Assembly (NCBI GenBank): GCA_018053845.1
Contig: JAGPKU010000004.1
Span: forward strand, 8,425-53,870
DNA: 45,446 nucleotides
Direction: 5' to 3'
Origin: Syntrophobacterales bacterium
GTDB taxonomy: Bacteria > Desulfobacterota > Syntrophia > Syntrophales > UBA2192
Notes under the pieces: model-generated
Database searches by the model: none
What the model saw: the letters and a program-made list of their open reading frames with translations, nothing else
What the model was told of the DNA's origin: nothing
Part shown: one piece after another, positions 16,306 through 24,548 of the stretch
Position numbering within the stretch: the first letter of the stretch is position 1
Layout: the number at the start of each line of letters is the position of its first letter
Program-made: the position numbers and the translations under genes

Positions 16306-16402
16306 CCCCCGCTGGGCGGTCCGGGCCCTGTAACCCGTTCCCCTGCTTTTCATGATGAAAGGCTCGAGAGTTTCGTCGTGTCGACGTCCCGTTGCGGGCA
16401 AC

Positions 16403-16439
16403 GGAAAAAAGCCGGCCCCGAAGGGAGCCGGCTTTTTCC
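16403..16439. terminator. Bidirectional terminator between RNA 1 and the transporter gene
   Basis: AAAAAAGCCGGC (16405-16416) pairs with GCCGGCTTTTT (16427-16437). It has a U-run in both directions and serves the minus-strand transporter gene and probably RNA 1 on the plus strand. Confidence 0.85.
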
Positions 16440-16464
16440 GCGGATCCGCCGAATGGCGGAGAGA

Positions 16465-17820
16465 TTACATGACCCCGAAGCCGAGGAGCAGGGCGAAGAA
16501 CGTCAGGATGGCCCCCCACCACAGGAGGATCATCGTCGTGTAGCCCATGATGTCCTTGGCCGATAGTCCCGCCAGTCCCAGGAGCGGCAGGGCCCAGAAG
16601 GGCTGGATCATGTTCGTCCACTGGTCGCCCCAGGCCACCATCATGGCGGACTTGACCATGTCGATGTTCATCAGTTTGGCCGCCTCGACGGTGATCGGTC
16701 CCTGGACGGCCCACTGGCCGCCGCCGGAGGGCACGAACAGGTTGATCACGCCGGCGGACCAGAACTGGAACATGTAGAAGGTCTGCGGGGTCGAGACGGC
16801 CACGAACCACCCCGCGATGACCTTCGCGAGACCCGTGCCGATCATCATCCCCATGATCCCGCCGTAGAGGGGGAACTGCAGGGCGATGCCGCCGGCGGAG
16901 CGGATGGCGATGTTCATGGCCCGGACGTAGTTGATGGGCTTGCGGTGCAGGATCACGCCGAGGACGAAGAACAGGAAGATGACGACGTTGAGGTTCAGGT
17001 CGAAGCCCTTCTTGATGAAGTGGTTGACCAGGTAAACGACGCCGAGGGCGGCGAAGATGAAGTTGATGATGTAGCTGTGGTCGACCCGCTCGGCCAGCGT
17101 CGGGTTGGCGGGCCTCTCGACCTCGACCGTCTCGCCGAGCAGTTCTTTCGCCCGCTCCGCGGTCAGGCCGATGGAATCCTCTTCCCTGGGGTGCATGAAG
17201 TAAAAGAGGAACGGGATGCTGAACAGCATGATCGCGACGGGGATCATGTTCCAGGAAGCGAGGATGGTGTCGGAAATGGGCACGATCTTGCCGGTGACCT
17301 TCTCGATCAGGTTCAGATTGGATTTGGGCGTCGCAAGCAGCAGGGGGACGGAGCCGGAGAACCCCATGTGCCAGATGCCCAGGGAGCTGTAGGCCGCGGC
17401 GATCAGCAGGGGGAAATCCGACTTGCGCTGCCGGTTGGCGATCTCGAGGGCGAGGAAGCCGCCCACGATGAGGCCGAAGCCCCAGTTGACCCAGCCCGCC
17501 AGGCTCGCGACGAAAGCCGTGATCATGGCGCCCTTGACGGGGGTCGTCGCCATGGCGGCGATCCCGTTGAGGATCTTGCTGACCGGCGGGGTGAGCGCCA
17601 GGCAGTATCCCGTCACGAGGATCAGGATCATCTGCATGGCGAAGGCGATGATGCCGTAGATGCCGTCCCCCCACGTCGTGATCACCTTCATGATGTCCGA
17701 CGGGGTGAAGGCAAGCGCCAGGACGGCCGTCAACAGGGTCAGCAGGATGGCGAACAGGTACGCGTCAGGCAGGTAGTGCCGCATGAAGTAGGTGAAAAAA
17801 CCAGCCAATCTTCTGATCAT
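16465..17820 (-). CDS. atoE: Short-chain fatty acid transporter (AtoE family)
   Basis: 451 residues, with at least ten hydrophobic membrane segments. Characteristic family stretches include WVNWGFGLIVGG, the LPDAYLFAILLTLL region of the first helix, NLFVPSGGGQWAVQGP and the C-terminal QPFWALPLLGLAGL. AtoE-type proteins import short-chain acids such as acetoacetate or butyrate, or possibly export them in syntrophs, at the cytoplasmic membrane. The ATG at 17820 was chosen over the upstream in-frame start at 17841 because an excellent ribosome-binding site (AAAGGAGG) lies before it. That site, GGAAAGGAGG (17837-17828 on the minus strand), is perfectly complementary to ten bases of the loop and closing stem of RNA 1 and RNA 2. 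Together with the acyl-CoA dehydrogenase it points to short-chain acid metabolism. I see no convincing promoter in the 320-base gap upstream. Confidence 0.88.
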   Translation of the reverse strand: MIRRLAGFFTYFMRHYLPDAYLFAILLTLLTAVLALAFTPSDIMKVITTWGDGIYGIIAFAMQMILILVTGYCLALTPPVSKILNGIAAMATTPVKGAMITAFVASLAGWVNWGFGLIVGGFLALEIANRQRKSDFPLLIAAAYSSLGIWHMGFSGSVPLLLATPKSNLNLIEKVTGKIVPISDTILASWNMIPVAIMLFSIPFLFYFMHPREEDSIGLTAERAKELLGETVEVERPANPTLAERVDHSYIINFIFAALGVVYLVNHFIKKGFDLNLNVVIFLFFVLGVILHRKPINYVRAMNIAIRSAGGIALQFPLYGGIMGMMIGTGLAKVIAGWFVAVSTPQTFYMFQFWSAGVINLFVPSGGGQWAVQGPITVEAAKLMNIDMVKSAMMVAWGDQWTNMIQPFWALPLLGLAGLSAKDIMGYTTMILLWWGAILTFFALLLGFGVM

Positions 17821-18021
17821 CGGGAAACCTCCTTTCCACAACTCCGGTGGTGCCCTGCAGCCCGGCCGCAGCCGTGCGGGGCCGTGTGCTGATGAATGAT
17901 GAAGATGGACGATAACGGAATCTATGCGTCAGGAGGCGCTGCCGGCAAGGATGCAGCCCCTCCTTGTACACCCCGGGCAGAACGAGCAGGCCGTCCGGAA
18001 ATCTCCGGATCCGTGATGGAA

Positions 18022-18049
18022 TAAAACCCCGGGCGGCGCCGAGCGCCGC
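18022..18049 (-). terminator. Probable terminator after the kinase-BON gene
   Basis: Minus-strand stem GCGGCGC-TCG-GCGCCGC (18049-18033) followed by CCCGGGGTTTTAT. The run of T is short and separated from the stem by a few bases. Apart from this, 17838-18139 holds only a GC-rich inverted repeat (GGGCCCT/AGGGCCC, 18122-18141). Confidence 0.4.
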
Positions 18050-18139
18050 ACCCTGCGGTTCTATATCCAATTCGACGGGTTTTTTCCAGTATTTTTCTTG
18101 TCGCGGGCCCGGGACCGAACGGGCCCTGAGGCAAGGGCC

Positions 18140-18943
18140 CTAGAACCGGTATCGGATTTCGTTGCGCACGGGTGTCCCCTCGGCTGTGACCTCGAGGATC
18201 CTCTCGATCGCATCGAGGTCGGCCACCCGGTGGGCCACTCCCCGCAGGAGGATGGATCTGCCGTCGAAGGACACCTGGAGGGTGGGGATCCGGATCGCGG
18301 GGTCGGTGGCGATGCGGGCCTTGATGCGGGCTGCGATCGTCCTGCCGCGCAGCCGTCCGCGTCCCTCTTCGGTCAGCCTCGCCGTCCTTTCCTGCAGGGC
18401 GCTGCACAGGATGTCAACGATTTCCCCGAAGGGCTTTGCGGAGGTGTCGAACACCATGTCGTAGGCGGTCGGGTCGTCCCACTCCCTGTTGAAATGCACG
18501 CGGATGAAGGATGCCCGCTCGCTGTCCGTCTTTTCGATGAGCCGGACGGCGCTGTCCCGGCCCACGCCGTCTTTCTGCATGACCCATTCAACCCGTTGCT
18601 CCACGGGAGCCGTGAGCCGCACCCGAAGGACGTGCGGCAGGCCCTCGAGCAGGAAGTTCGCCCCGCGGCCCACGAGGACGACGCGGTCCCGCACGGCGAA
18701 CTCGTAGAGGGTGGACTCCACGAGCGCCATGAGACCCCTGTATTCCCAGTCGAACCGCTCCCAGATCGTGGGCCCCTCCTCGTCGACCTCGCGCAGCACC
18801 GCGGCCCAGCGTCCTCCCTGCGCCCGGAGATCGGCGAGAATCCGCTCCTTGCCCACGTAGTCGTAGCGCATCCGCTCGGCGACGGCGGTGCCGATCTCCC
18901 GGCCGCCGCTTCGGTATTCCCGGGACAGGGTGAGAATGGCCAT
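18140..18943 (-). CDS. Cytidylate kinase-like protein fused to a C-terminal BON domain
   Basis: 267 residues. The N-terminal 190 residues resemble the cytidylate-kinase-like family: they start AILTLSREYRSGGREIGTAVAERM, in which the usual P-loop (G-x4-GK-S/T) is replaced by SGGREIG, then VVLVGRGANFLL and the Arg-rich LID-like region EKTDSERASFIRVHFNREWDDPTAYD. This is typical of the family, whose substrate is not established. The C-terminal 65 residues (IAARIKARIATDP ... VSFDGRSILLRGVAHRV ... IERILEV) form a BON domain, a small fold usually linked to phospholipid or membrane association. The ATG at 18943 gives the canonical family start; the longer frame to 19093 overlaps the next gene. The TerC gene lies 67 bases upstream in the same direction. 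Confidence 0.75.
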   Translation of the reverse strand: MAILTLSREYRSGGREIGTAVAERMRYDYVGKERILADLRAQGGRWAAVLREVDEEGPTIWERFDWEYRGLMALVESTLYEFAVRDRVVLVGRGANFLLEGLPHVLRVRLTAPVEQRVEWVMQKDGVGRDSAVRLIEKTDSERASFIRVHFNREWDDPTAYDMVFDTSAKPFGEIVDILCSALQERTARLTEEGRGRLRGRTIAARIKARIATDPAIRIPTLQVSFDGRSILLRGVAHRVADLDAIERILEVTAEGTPVRNEIRYRF

Positions 18944-19010
18944 GGCGCTGTATCCCCGATGGTTTTCCCGCGGCCGGCCCGGAAGGGTCCCGTCGCCGCG
19001 GGGCGGTTTG

Positions 19011-19712
19011 TCATCGTTTCGACGCGATCTTGTGTCGCACCCAGAGCCTCCCCGCGACGATGACGCCGACGGCAAAGAGGGCCTCCATCGCATACCGGAA
19101 CGCCGCCGGGGGGTTGAAAATCCCGACGATGACAGGGTCCGTGAAGATCATTTCGGCCCCGACCTTGCCCAGGAGCGCCGCACCCAGGTATAGGATAACG
19201 GGGTACTTGTCCATCAGGATGGACAGCAGGCTGCTCGTGAAGACCACAAAGGGGATGCTCAGGCCGAGGCCGAAGACGAGCAGGAAGAGGTTCCCCTTCG
19301 AGGCGCCGGCCACGGCCAGCACGTTGTCCAGGGACATGGTGATGTCGGCGACCATGATGACCCATAGGGCCTGCCAGATCGTCTTCGCCTCCCGGTGGAC
19401 CTCCTCGCCGGGGTTCCCCTCGACGAAGAGTTTCACGGCGATCCAGAGGATGAACAGGCCCCCGACGAACTTCAGGTAGGGGGTCTGCAGGAGCTGGGCC
19501 GCGAAGAAGGTCAGCACGACGCGGAGCAGAACCGCCGCTCCGGAGCCGAGCAGGATTCCTTTCTGGCGCTGCCTACGGGGCAGGGAGCGCACGGCCATGG
19601 CGATGACCACGGCGTTGTCCCCGGCGAGGATGAGATCGATGAGGATGATGCTCAGGAGGGAGGCGACAAATTCCCAGCTGAAACTCACATGCCCCAGCAA
19701 ACCCGGATCCAC
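19011..19712 (-). CDS. TerC/YjbE-family integral membrane protein
   Basis: 233 residues with about seven membrane helices. The family signatures are clear: LIDLILAGDNAVVIAMA in the first third and the second repeat ADITMSLDNVLAVAGAS, each with the acidic D-N pair in the membrane. Members act in metal-ion efflux (manganese in YjbE/YkoY types) or tellurite resistance; manganese export is the likelier role but is inference. I chose the GTG at 19712 because AGGAGAT lies 9 bases before it; a second GTG sits seven codons downstream with a poorer site. I see no yybP-ykoY-type riboswitch in the leader. The gene diverges from the 20002 gene. Confidence 0.85.
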   Translation of the reverse strand: MDPGLLGHVSFSWEFVASLLSIILIDLILAGDNAVVIAMAVRSLPRRQRQKGILLGSGAAVLLRVVLTFFAAQLLQTPYLKFVGGLFILWIAVKLFVEGNPGEEVHREAKTIWQALWVIMVADITMSLDNVLAVAGASKGNLFLLVFGLGLSIPFVVFTSSLLSILMDKYPVILYLGAALLGKVGAEMIFTDPVIVGIFNPPAAFRYAMEALFAVGVIVAGRLWVRHKIASKR

Positions 19713-19910
19713 GTCTTTGCGATCTCCTTTTCCCCCGCCGTCTCTCTGCGCAGGCCCGTTGAACCTGTCGCCCGTGCCGAAACTGGCACAAACCCCCGGC
19801 GTTGTCAATCGAATCGTCTCCCGCAGGGCGGCGCGGGATCGCCCGCCGCCCGGACCCTGCGCCCGTTTCGGAGGCCCCTGACCGCGGGCCGCCCGATGCC
19901 AGATTCCCGC

Positions 19911-19938
19911 TTGCAAGATGGAAGCTTGTTGTTATAAT
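19911..19938 (+). promoter_or_regulatory. Sigma70 promoter for the 20002-20788 genes
   Basis: TTGCAA (19911-19916), 16-bp spacer, perfect TATAAT (19933-19938). The transcript would start near 19945 and give a leader of about 57 nt. Confidence 0.75.
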
Positions 19939-20001
19939 ACTCAATCCTTGCGCCCGGGTTGCCTCGGCAGGCGGGGACTGCGGGACAGACGGGGAGGGGC
20001 C

Positions 20002-20211
20002 ATGTCCAGAGACGCCGAGTTCCTGAAGGAATTGCAGCGCAAGTTCGAGCAGAAGCTCCGGGAGCACGAGATCGACGTGATCGAGCACTGGAAGGAGCGC
20101 CTGGACCGGATCTATGCCATGAAGCCCGAGGGGATCGCCCCGCTTCAGCTCGAGATCCGGAAACTCTCGGAGCACATGGCCAACCGGGTGAAAACGCTGA
20201 AAAAGGGATGA
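20002..20211 (+). CDS. Small unknown protein, charged and helical
   Basis: 69 residues, no recognised family. It is strongly helical and charged (FLKELQRKFEQKLREHEIDVIEHWKERLDRI) with heptad-like spacing, followed by a short loop (AMKPEGIAPLQLE) and a second helix. This suggests a small coiled-coil or adaptor protein in the cytoplasm. The ATG at 20002 has a GGGGAGGGG ribosome-binding site and lies behind a good sigma70 promoter, so I regard the gene as real. The next gene starts 2 bases after the stop codon, so the two are probably translated together. Confidence 0.7.
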   Translation: MSRDAEFLKELQRKFEQKLREHEIDVIEHWKERLDRIYAMKPEGIAPLQLEIRKLSEHMANRVKTLKKG

Positions 20212-20212
20212 G

Positions 20213-20788
20213 ATGAAGGAGATCGCGAATTTCCTGTTCGAAGTGGGCATGCTGAACAAGACCCCGCGCACGGGGTTTCAGTTTCTCGGCTCCGGGAAGG
20301 AGTCCGTCGCGGAGCACATCCTGCGGACCCTGTTCATCGGCTACGCGCTGTGCAAGCTCGACCCGTCCGTCGACGAGCTGAAGGTGCTGCGGATGTGCCT
20401 CGTCCACGACCTGCCCGAGGCGCGGACGGGCGACATGAACTACATGTACAAGAAATACGTCACCGTCGACGAAGAAAAGGCCGTGCGGGAGCTCACCGAA
20501 AACCTTCCCTTCGGCGAAGAGATCAAGGCCGTCCTCGGGGAGTTCAACGAGAAGAAGACCCGGGAGTCCCTGCTGGCGCACGATGCGGACCAGCTCGGCC
20601 TGATCCTGCTGCTCAAGGAGTACGGCGACCTCGGCAACAAGTACAGCCGGGAGTGGCTGGACTATGCCGTCCGCCGTCTCTGCACCGACGAGGGCAGGAA
20701 GCTGGCCGACGCCGTCCTCCGGACGGACTGGACGCAGTGGTGGTTCAGGGACAAGAGCGACTGGTGGGTCAACGGCAACCGGAAATAG
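20213..20788 (+). CDS. HD-domain 5'-nucleotidase-like protein (YfbR/HDDC2 type)
   Basis: 191 residues. The HD metal-binding set is complete: His35 (SVAEHILR), His65-Asp66 (CLVHDLPEA), and Asp124 (LAHDADQLG). The segment HDLPEARTGDMNY is typical of the YfbR/HDDC2 branch, which dephosphorylates deoxyribonucleoside 5'-monophosphates. The C-terminus is Trp-rich (WTQWWFRDKSDWW). It starts 2 bases after the small upstream gene, whose terminal AAAGGGATGAG provides the ribosome-binding site. Role by family: nucleotide pool housekeeping in the cytoplasm. Confidence 0.82.
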   Translation: MKEIANFLFEVGMLNKTPRTGFQFLGSGKESVAEHILRTLFIGYALCKLDPSVDELKVLRMCLVHDLPEARTGDMNYMYKKYVTVDEEKAVRELTENLPFGEEIKAVLGEFNEKKTRESLLAHDADQLGLILLLKEYGDLGNKYSREWLDYAVRRLCTDEGRKLADAVLRTDWTQWWFRDKSDWWVNGNRK

Positions 20789-20804
20789 GACAGGGGGACA
20801 GGAA

Positions 20805-21563
20805 ATGAAAAGGACCCGTTTGTGGATCTTGGCCATGGCGGCCCTCGCCGTGTCGCTCGCCGGCTGCGCCTCCGACGCGGAGATCAAGGAAAAGGCCCGG
20901 GGGCACCTCCGGATCGGGACGGCGCACATCCAGGCGGGCCAGTATGCCCCGGCCCTCAAGGAGCTGATGGAGGCCGAGAAGCTGACGCCCGACGACCCCG
21001 CCGTGCATTACAACATGGGGATCGCCTATGAGCGGAGGGGCTTCACCGACGAGGCCGTCCGCGAATTCCAGAAGGCGATCGCCCTGAAGGCGGATTATGC
21101 CGAGGCGCACAACTATCTCGGGACGATCCAGCTTTCCCGGGGGCTCTACGACGAGGCCGTCGCGTCCTTCACCCGCGCCCTGGCCAACCCGCTGTACGAG
21201 ACGCCCTCGGTGCCCCTGTACAACATGGGGCGGGCCTACGTGGCCAAGGGCGACCTGCGGGGGGCTTACGCCAGCTTCAGCGAAGCGATCCGGAAGGAAC
21301 CCAACACCCACCTGCTGCCCATCCTGGAGCTGAACCTCGGGGTCATCGACTACCGCCAGGGGGCCTACCTGCAGGCGGAGGGTCACCTGCAGAAATCCGT
21401 GGAGAGAGCCCCCAACCTGGCCGAGGCGCACTACTGGCTCGGCATGACCCAGATGCAGCTCCGCAAGCGCAAGGAGGCCGCCGAGTCCTTCCGGAAGGTC
21501 ATCCAGCTTGCGCCCGACTCGGAATGGGGGACGAAATCCAGGGAGAACCTGAGCCGGCTGTAG
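20805..21563 (+). CDS. TPR-repeat lipoprotein (PilW/PilF-like)
   Basis: 252 residues. A lipoprotein signal ends in the lipobox LAGC (Cys near residue 20). Five to six tetratricopeptide repeats follow, each with the usual small/large pattern (for example AVHYNMGIAYERRGFTDEAV and AEAHYWLGMTQMQLRKRKEAA). This is the layout of PilW/PilF, the outer-membrane pilotin needed for assembly of the type IV pilus secretin; without pil genes nearby the assignment is tentative, and a general TPR scaffold is the alternative. The ATG at 20805 follows AGGAA and begins the signal peptide. The gene lies 16 bases after the nucleotidase gene, so probably in the same operon. Confidence 0.8.
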   Translation: MKRTRLWILAMAALAVSLAGCASDAEIKEKARGHLRIGTAHIQAGQYAPALKELMEAEKLTPDDPAVHYNMGIAYERRGFTDEAVREFQKAIALKADYAEAHNYLGTIQLSRGLYDEAVASFTRALANPLYETPSVPLYNMGRAYVAKGDLRGAYASFSEAIRKEPNTHLLPILELNLGVIDYRQGAYLQAEGHLQKSVERAPNLAEAHYWLGMTQMQLRKRKEAAESFRKVIQLAPDSEWGTKSRENLSRL

Positions 21564-21597
21564 CGCGGCGCGGCCGGGCCGGCGGAATCGAGTGATC

Positions 21598-22215
21598 ATG
21601 GCAAGCAAGAGACAGCGGCGGACCGAAGAATTCAGGACGCGGAAAAAGAAGAAAACCTTCAGGCTGTTTTTCATCGTCGCCGCCGTGCTCATCGGCGGCG
21701 GGTTCCTCGCCTTCCTGTTCTGGGCCCTCTCGGACACCCTTTTCCCACCCGACGCCCAGGAGGCGGCGGCCAAGCGGGAGCGCAAGGAAGTGGTGCTCTT
21801 CTTTTCCGACGCCAACGAGCGGTTCCTCGTTCAGGAGAAACGCCTGATCCCGAAGGGGAAGAACACGGCCGCCCAGGCCGAGGAGATCGTGCGCGCCCTC
21901 GTGGAGGGGCCCAAGATGGGGAGCATCCGGACGATCCCGGCGGGCGCCCGTCTGCTCGCCCTTCGGGTGGCCGACGGGACGGCCGTCCTGAACTTCGACA
22001 ACCCCTTCATCGAGCAGCACCCCGGCGGGACGGCGAGCGAGGTCGCCACCGTTTACTCGCTGGCCAATACCCTTGCCCACAACCTGCCGGAGATCAGGCG
22101 CATCCGGATCCAGGTGAGCGGCAAGGACGTCACGACGATCAAGGGTCACGTCGATCTGCGTGAGCCCGTCACCCCGAACAAGGATCTCGCGAAGCAGGCC
22201 CAGGCCGGGGGGTAG
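21598..22215 (+). CDS. GerMN-domain membrane-anchored protein
   Basis: 205 residues. A very basic N-terminus ([10 protein letters not shown]) precedes a single membrane helix ([22 protein letters not shown]), so the rest lies outside the cytoplasmic membrane. From about residue 65 the sequence is a GerMN domain: [50 protein letters not shown] and [11 protein letters not shown]. The domain is known from spore germination protein GerM and occurs widely in non-sporulating bacteria, probably in envelope assembly. The start is either the GTG at 21592 or the ATG at 21598. It sits 34 bases after the TPR gene and before EF-G. Confidence 0.78.
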   Translation: MASKRQRRTEEFRTRKKKKTFRLFFIVAAVLIGGGFLAFLFWALSDTLFPPDAQEAAAKRERKEVVLFFSDANERFLVQEKRLIPKGKNTAAQAEEIVRALVEGPKMGSIRTIPAGARLLALRVADGTAVLNFDNPFIEQHPGGTASEVATVYSLANTLAHNLPEIRRIRIQVSGKDVTTIKGHVDLREPVTPNKDLAKQAQAGG

Positions 22216-22277
22216 GCAGACCCCGATCGGGCCGTGAGGGAAAGGACTGCCTGCGTCCCGCAGGCGGCGTGGAAGCC

Positions 22278-24308
22278 ATGGCAAGAGTCAAGCTCTCGAG
22301 AATCCGGAACATCGGCGTCGTCGCCCATATCGACGCGGGCAAGACGACCGTCACGGAACGGATCCTCTACTACACGGGCAAGTCCTACAAGATGGGCGAG
22401 GTGCATGACGGGGAAGCCGTCATGGACTGGATGCCCCAGGAGCAGGAGCGGGGGATCACCATCACCTCCGCTGTGACGACCTGCGACTGGAGAAACCACG
22501 AGATCCACATCATCGACACGCCGGGGCACGTCGATTTCACGATCGAGGTGGAGCGCAGCCTCCGGGTCCTCGACGGCGCCGTGGTCGTCTTCTCCGCCGT
22601 GGAAGGGGTCGAGCCCCAGTCCGAGACCGTCTGGCACCAGGCCGACAAGTACGGCGTCCCCAAGATCGCCTTCATCAACAAGATGGACCGCATCGGGGCG
22701 GACTTCTTCAACGCCGTGCAGATGATGAGGGAGCGCTTCGCCTCCGTGCCGCTGCCCGTCCAGGTGCCCCTCGGGGAAGCGGAGAACTTCCGGGGGATCG
22801 TCGACCTGGTCCGCATGCGTCTCATCACGTGGCAGGAAAACACCCTGGGGGCGGCCTTCGACGTCTCGGAGATCCCCGCGGACTTCCGGGCCGAGGCCGA
22901 GACCCGGCGGGACAATCTGCTGGAAACGCTCGCCGAGGTCGACGACGAGATCGCCGAGAAATACCTCGGCGAGGTGCCCGTCACGGAGGCCGAGCTCGTC
23001 CGGGCGATCCGCCGGGCCACCGTGTCCCTGAAGATCGTCCCCGTCCTGTGCGGCACGGCGCTGCGCAACAAGGGGATCCAGCCTCTCCTGGATGCCGTCG
23101 TCGACTACCTGCCGTCGCCGGAGGACATCCCGCCCGTCAAGGGCGTCAACCCCGTGACGAAAGCCGAGGAGACGCGCGCGGCCAGCGACAAGGAGCCCTT
23201 CTCGGCGCTCGCCTTCAAGGTCTCCATGATGGAGGGGCGGAAGATCACCTTCGTGCGCATCTACTCGGGGCTCTTGAAGGCGGGCGACGAGGTCTTCAAC
23301 GCCGCGAAGGGCAGGAAGGAAAAAGTGGCCCGCCTGCTGAAGATGCACGCCAACAAGCGCGAGCGCATCGACGTGGCCGGGGCGGGCGACATCATCGCCG
23401 TGGCGGGCCTCAAGGAGGCGCAGACGGGCGACACCCTCTGCAGCGAGTCGAAGCCCCTCGTCCTGGAGTCCATCGAGTTCTATGACCCCGTGATCAGCCA
23501 GGCCGTCGAGGCCAAGACCCCGGCCGACCAGGAGAAGCTGCCCGAGGTGCTCGCGAAGATCAGCGAGGAAGACCCGACGCTGAAGGTCAAGTACGACGAG
23601 GAAACCGCCCAGACGATCATCTCGGGGATGGGCGAGCTGCACCTGGAGATCGTCGTGGACCGCCTCCTGAGGGAGTACAACGTCCACGTCAACACGGGAA
23701 AGCCGCGCGTGGTCTACCGCGAGACGATCCGGAAGGCCGTGGAGGCCGAGGGCCGCTTCGAGCGGGACCTCGGCGAGAAGAAGCACTTCGGCCATGTGAA
23801 GCTCGTCCTCGAGCCGTTGCCGAGAGGCTACGGGATCCAGATCCGCAACGAGCTGCCTGCCGAGAGCATCCCCCCGGAATACCATCCCGTCATCGAGGAG
23901 TCCCTCGGCGAGGCGGTGATGAGCGGCATCGTGGCGGGCTACCCCGTGCTGGATGTCCGGGTCCGCATCACGGGGGGGTCCTACAGGGAAGGCGAGGCCT
24001 CCTCGGTGGGTTACAGGATCGCCGCGGCGACGGCCTTCCGGGACGGCTGTACCAAGGCCGATCCCGTTCTCCTGGAGCCGATCATGCGGGTGGACGTCCT
24101 GACGCCGAGGGACTTCATGGGCGAGGTCATCGGCGATCTCAACGCGCGCAAGGGCGAGGTCGAATCCGTCAACCCCAAGGGGCCCGTCACGGAGATCCGG
24201 GCGAATGTCCCCCTCCGTTCGCTCTTCGGCTACTCGACGGATCTGCGCTCGGCCACCCAGGGCAGGGCCGTCTTCACCATGCAGTTCCTCCGCTACGACA
24301 CGGCCTAG
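22278..24308 (+). CDS. fusA: Elongation factor G (FusA-type translational GTPase)
   Basis: 676 residues. GTPase motifs are all present: G1 [10 protein letters not shown]2 around RGITITSA, G3 DTPGHVD, G4 NKMD and G5 CGTAL. The C-terminal domains II-V follow, with [15 protein letters not shown] at the start of domain III/IV and [14 protein letters not shown] near the end. EF-G moves tRNAs and mRNA through the ribosome. The gene is not in a str operon (no rpsL, rpsG or tuf nearby), so it is probably a second, stand-alone paralogue (EF-G2 type), some of which work in ribosome recycling; this is inference from context. The ATG at 22278 is preceded by a modest GGA site. Confidence 0.92.
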   Translation: MARVKLSRIRNIGVVAHIDAGKTTVTERILYYTGKSYKMGEVHDGEAVMDWMPQEQERGITITSAVTTCDWRNHEIHIIDTPGHVDFTIEVERSLRVLDGAVVVFSAVEGVEPQSETVWHQADKYGVPKIAFINKMDRIGADFFNAVQMMRERFASVPLPVQVPLGEAENFRGIVDLVRMRLITWQENTLGAAFDVSEIPADFRAEAETRRDNLLETLAEVDDEIAEKYLGEVPVTEAELVRAIRRATVSLKIVPVLCGTALRNKGIQPLLDAVVDYLPSPEDIPPVKGVNPVTKAEETRAASDKEPFSALAFKVSMMEGRKITFVRIYSGLLKAGDEVFNAAKGRKEKVARLLKMHANKRERIDVAGAGDIIAVAGLKEAQTGDTLCSESKPLVLESIEFYDPVISQAVEAKTPADQEKLPEVLAKISEEDPTLKVKYDEETAQTIISGMGELHLEIVVDRLLREYNVHVNTGKPRVVYRETIRKAVEAEGRFERDLGEKKHFGHVKLVLEPLPRGYGIQIRNELPAESIPPEYHPVIEESLGEAVMSGIVAGYPVLDVRVRITGGSYREGEASSVGYRIAAATAFRDGCTKADPVLLEPIMRVDVLTPRDFMGEVIGDLNARKGEVESVNPKGPVTEIRANVPLRSLFGYSTDLRSATQGRAVFTMQFLRYDTA

Positions 24309-24370
24309 CAGGCACGTGACCGGGGGCGCATCCCGTCCCTTTTCCCTTTCCCCTGACCCGTTCTTGGTGT

Positions 24371-24385
24371 GTGCAAATTCCGCAC
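24371..24385 (+). promoter_or_regulatory. GTGC-N7-GCAC operator beside the sigma54-activator gene promoter
   Basis: Perfect palindromic arms GTGC (24371-24374) and GCAC (24382-24385), identical in arm sequence and spacing to the sites upstream of the two RNAs. Its centre lies about 50 bp upstream of the predicted start of the activator gene, which suggests autoregulation. Confidence 0.55.
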
Positions 24386-24393
24386 GGAATCAG

Positions 24394-24422
24394 TTGAAAA
24401 ACGCACGCCGCCCTGATATAAA
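24394..24422 (+). promoter_or_regulatory. Sigma70 promoter of the sigma54-activator gene
   Basis: TTGAAA (24394-24399), 17-bp spacer, TATAAA (24417-24422). The leader to the ATG at 24549 would be about 120 nt. No GG-N10-GC sigma54 promoter is visible in this gap. Confidence 0.7.
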
Positions 24423-24548
24423 CCGCAAGCAAGCACATTCATGACGGAGCGGTCGCATGGGAATTTGCGGGAATGCCTTCCTCCCGGTTTGACCTCCTCG
24501 GCCCGATTCCCTAAACCCGATACCCAAGACCCGAAGGACGGTGGACTC

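Noticed and set aside
19785-19800. TGGCAC sequence before terC as a -24 element
   Set aside because: No TTGC at the needed distance (GG to GC is 12 bases).
19713-20001. Manganese (yybP-ykoY) riboswitch upstream of terC
   Set aside because: No matching paired stems are visible in the short leader.
24366-24381. Sigma54 promoter before the activator gene (TTGGTGTGTGCAAATT)
   Set aside because: GG and GC are not 10 bases apart in any reading; a sigma70 promoter just downstream fits better.
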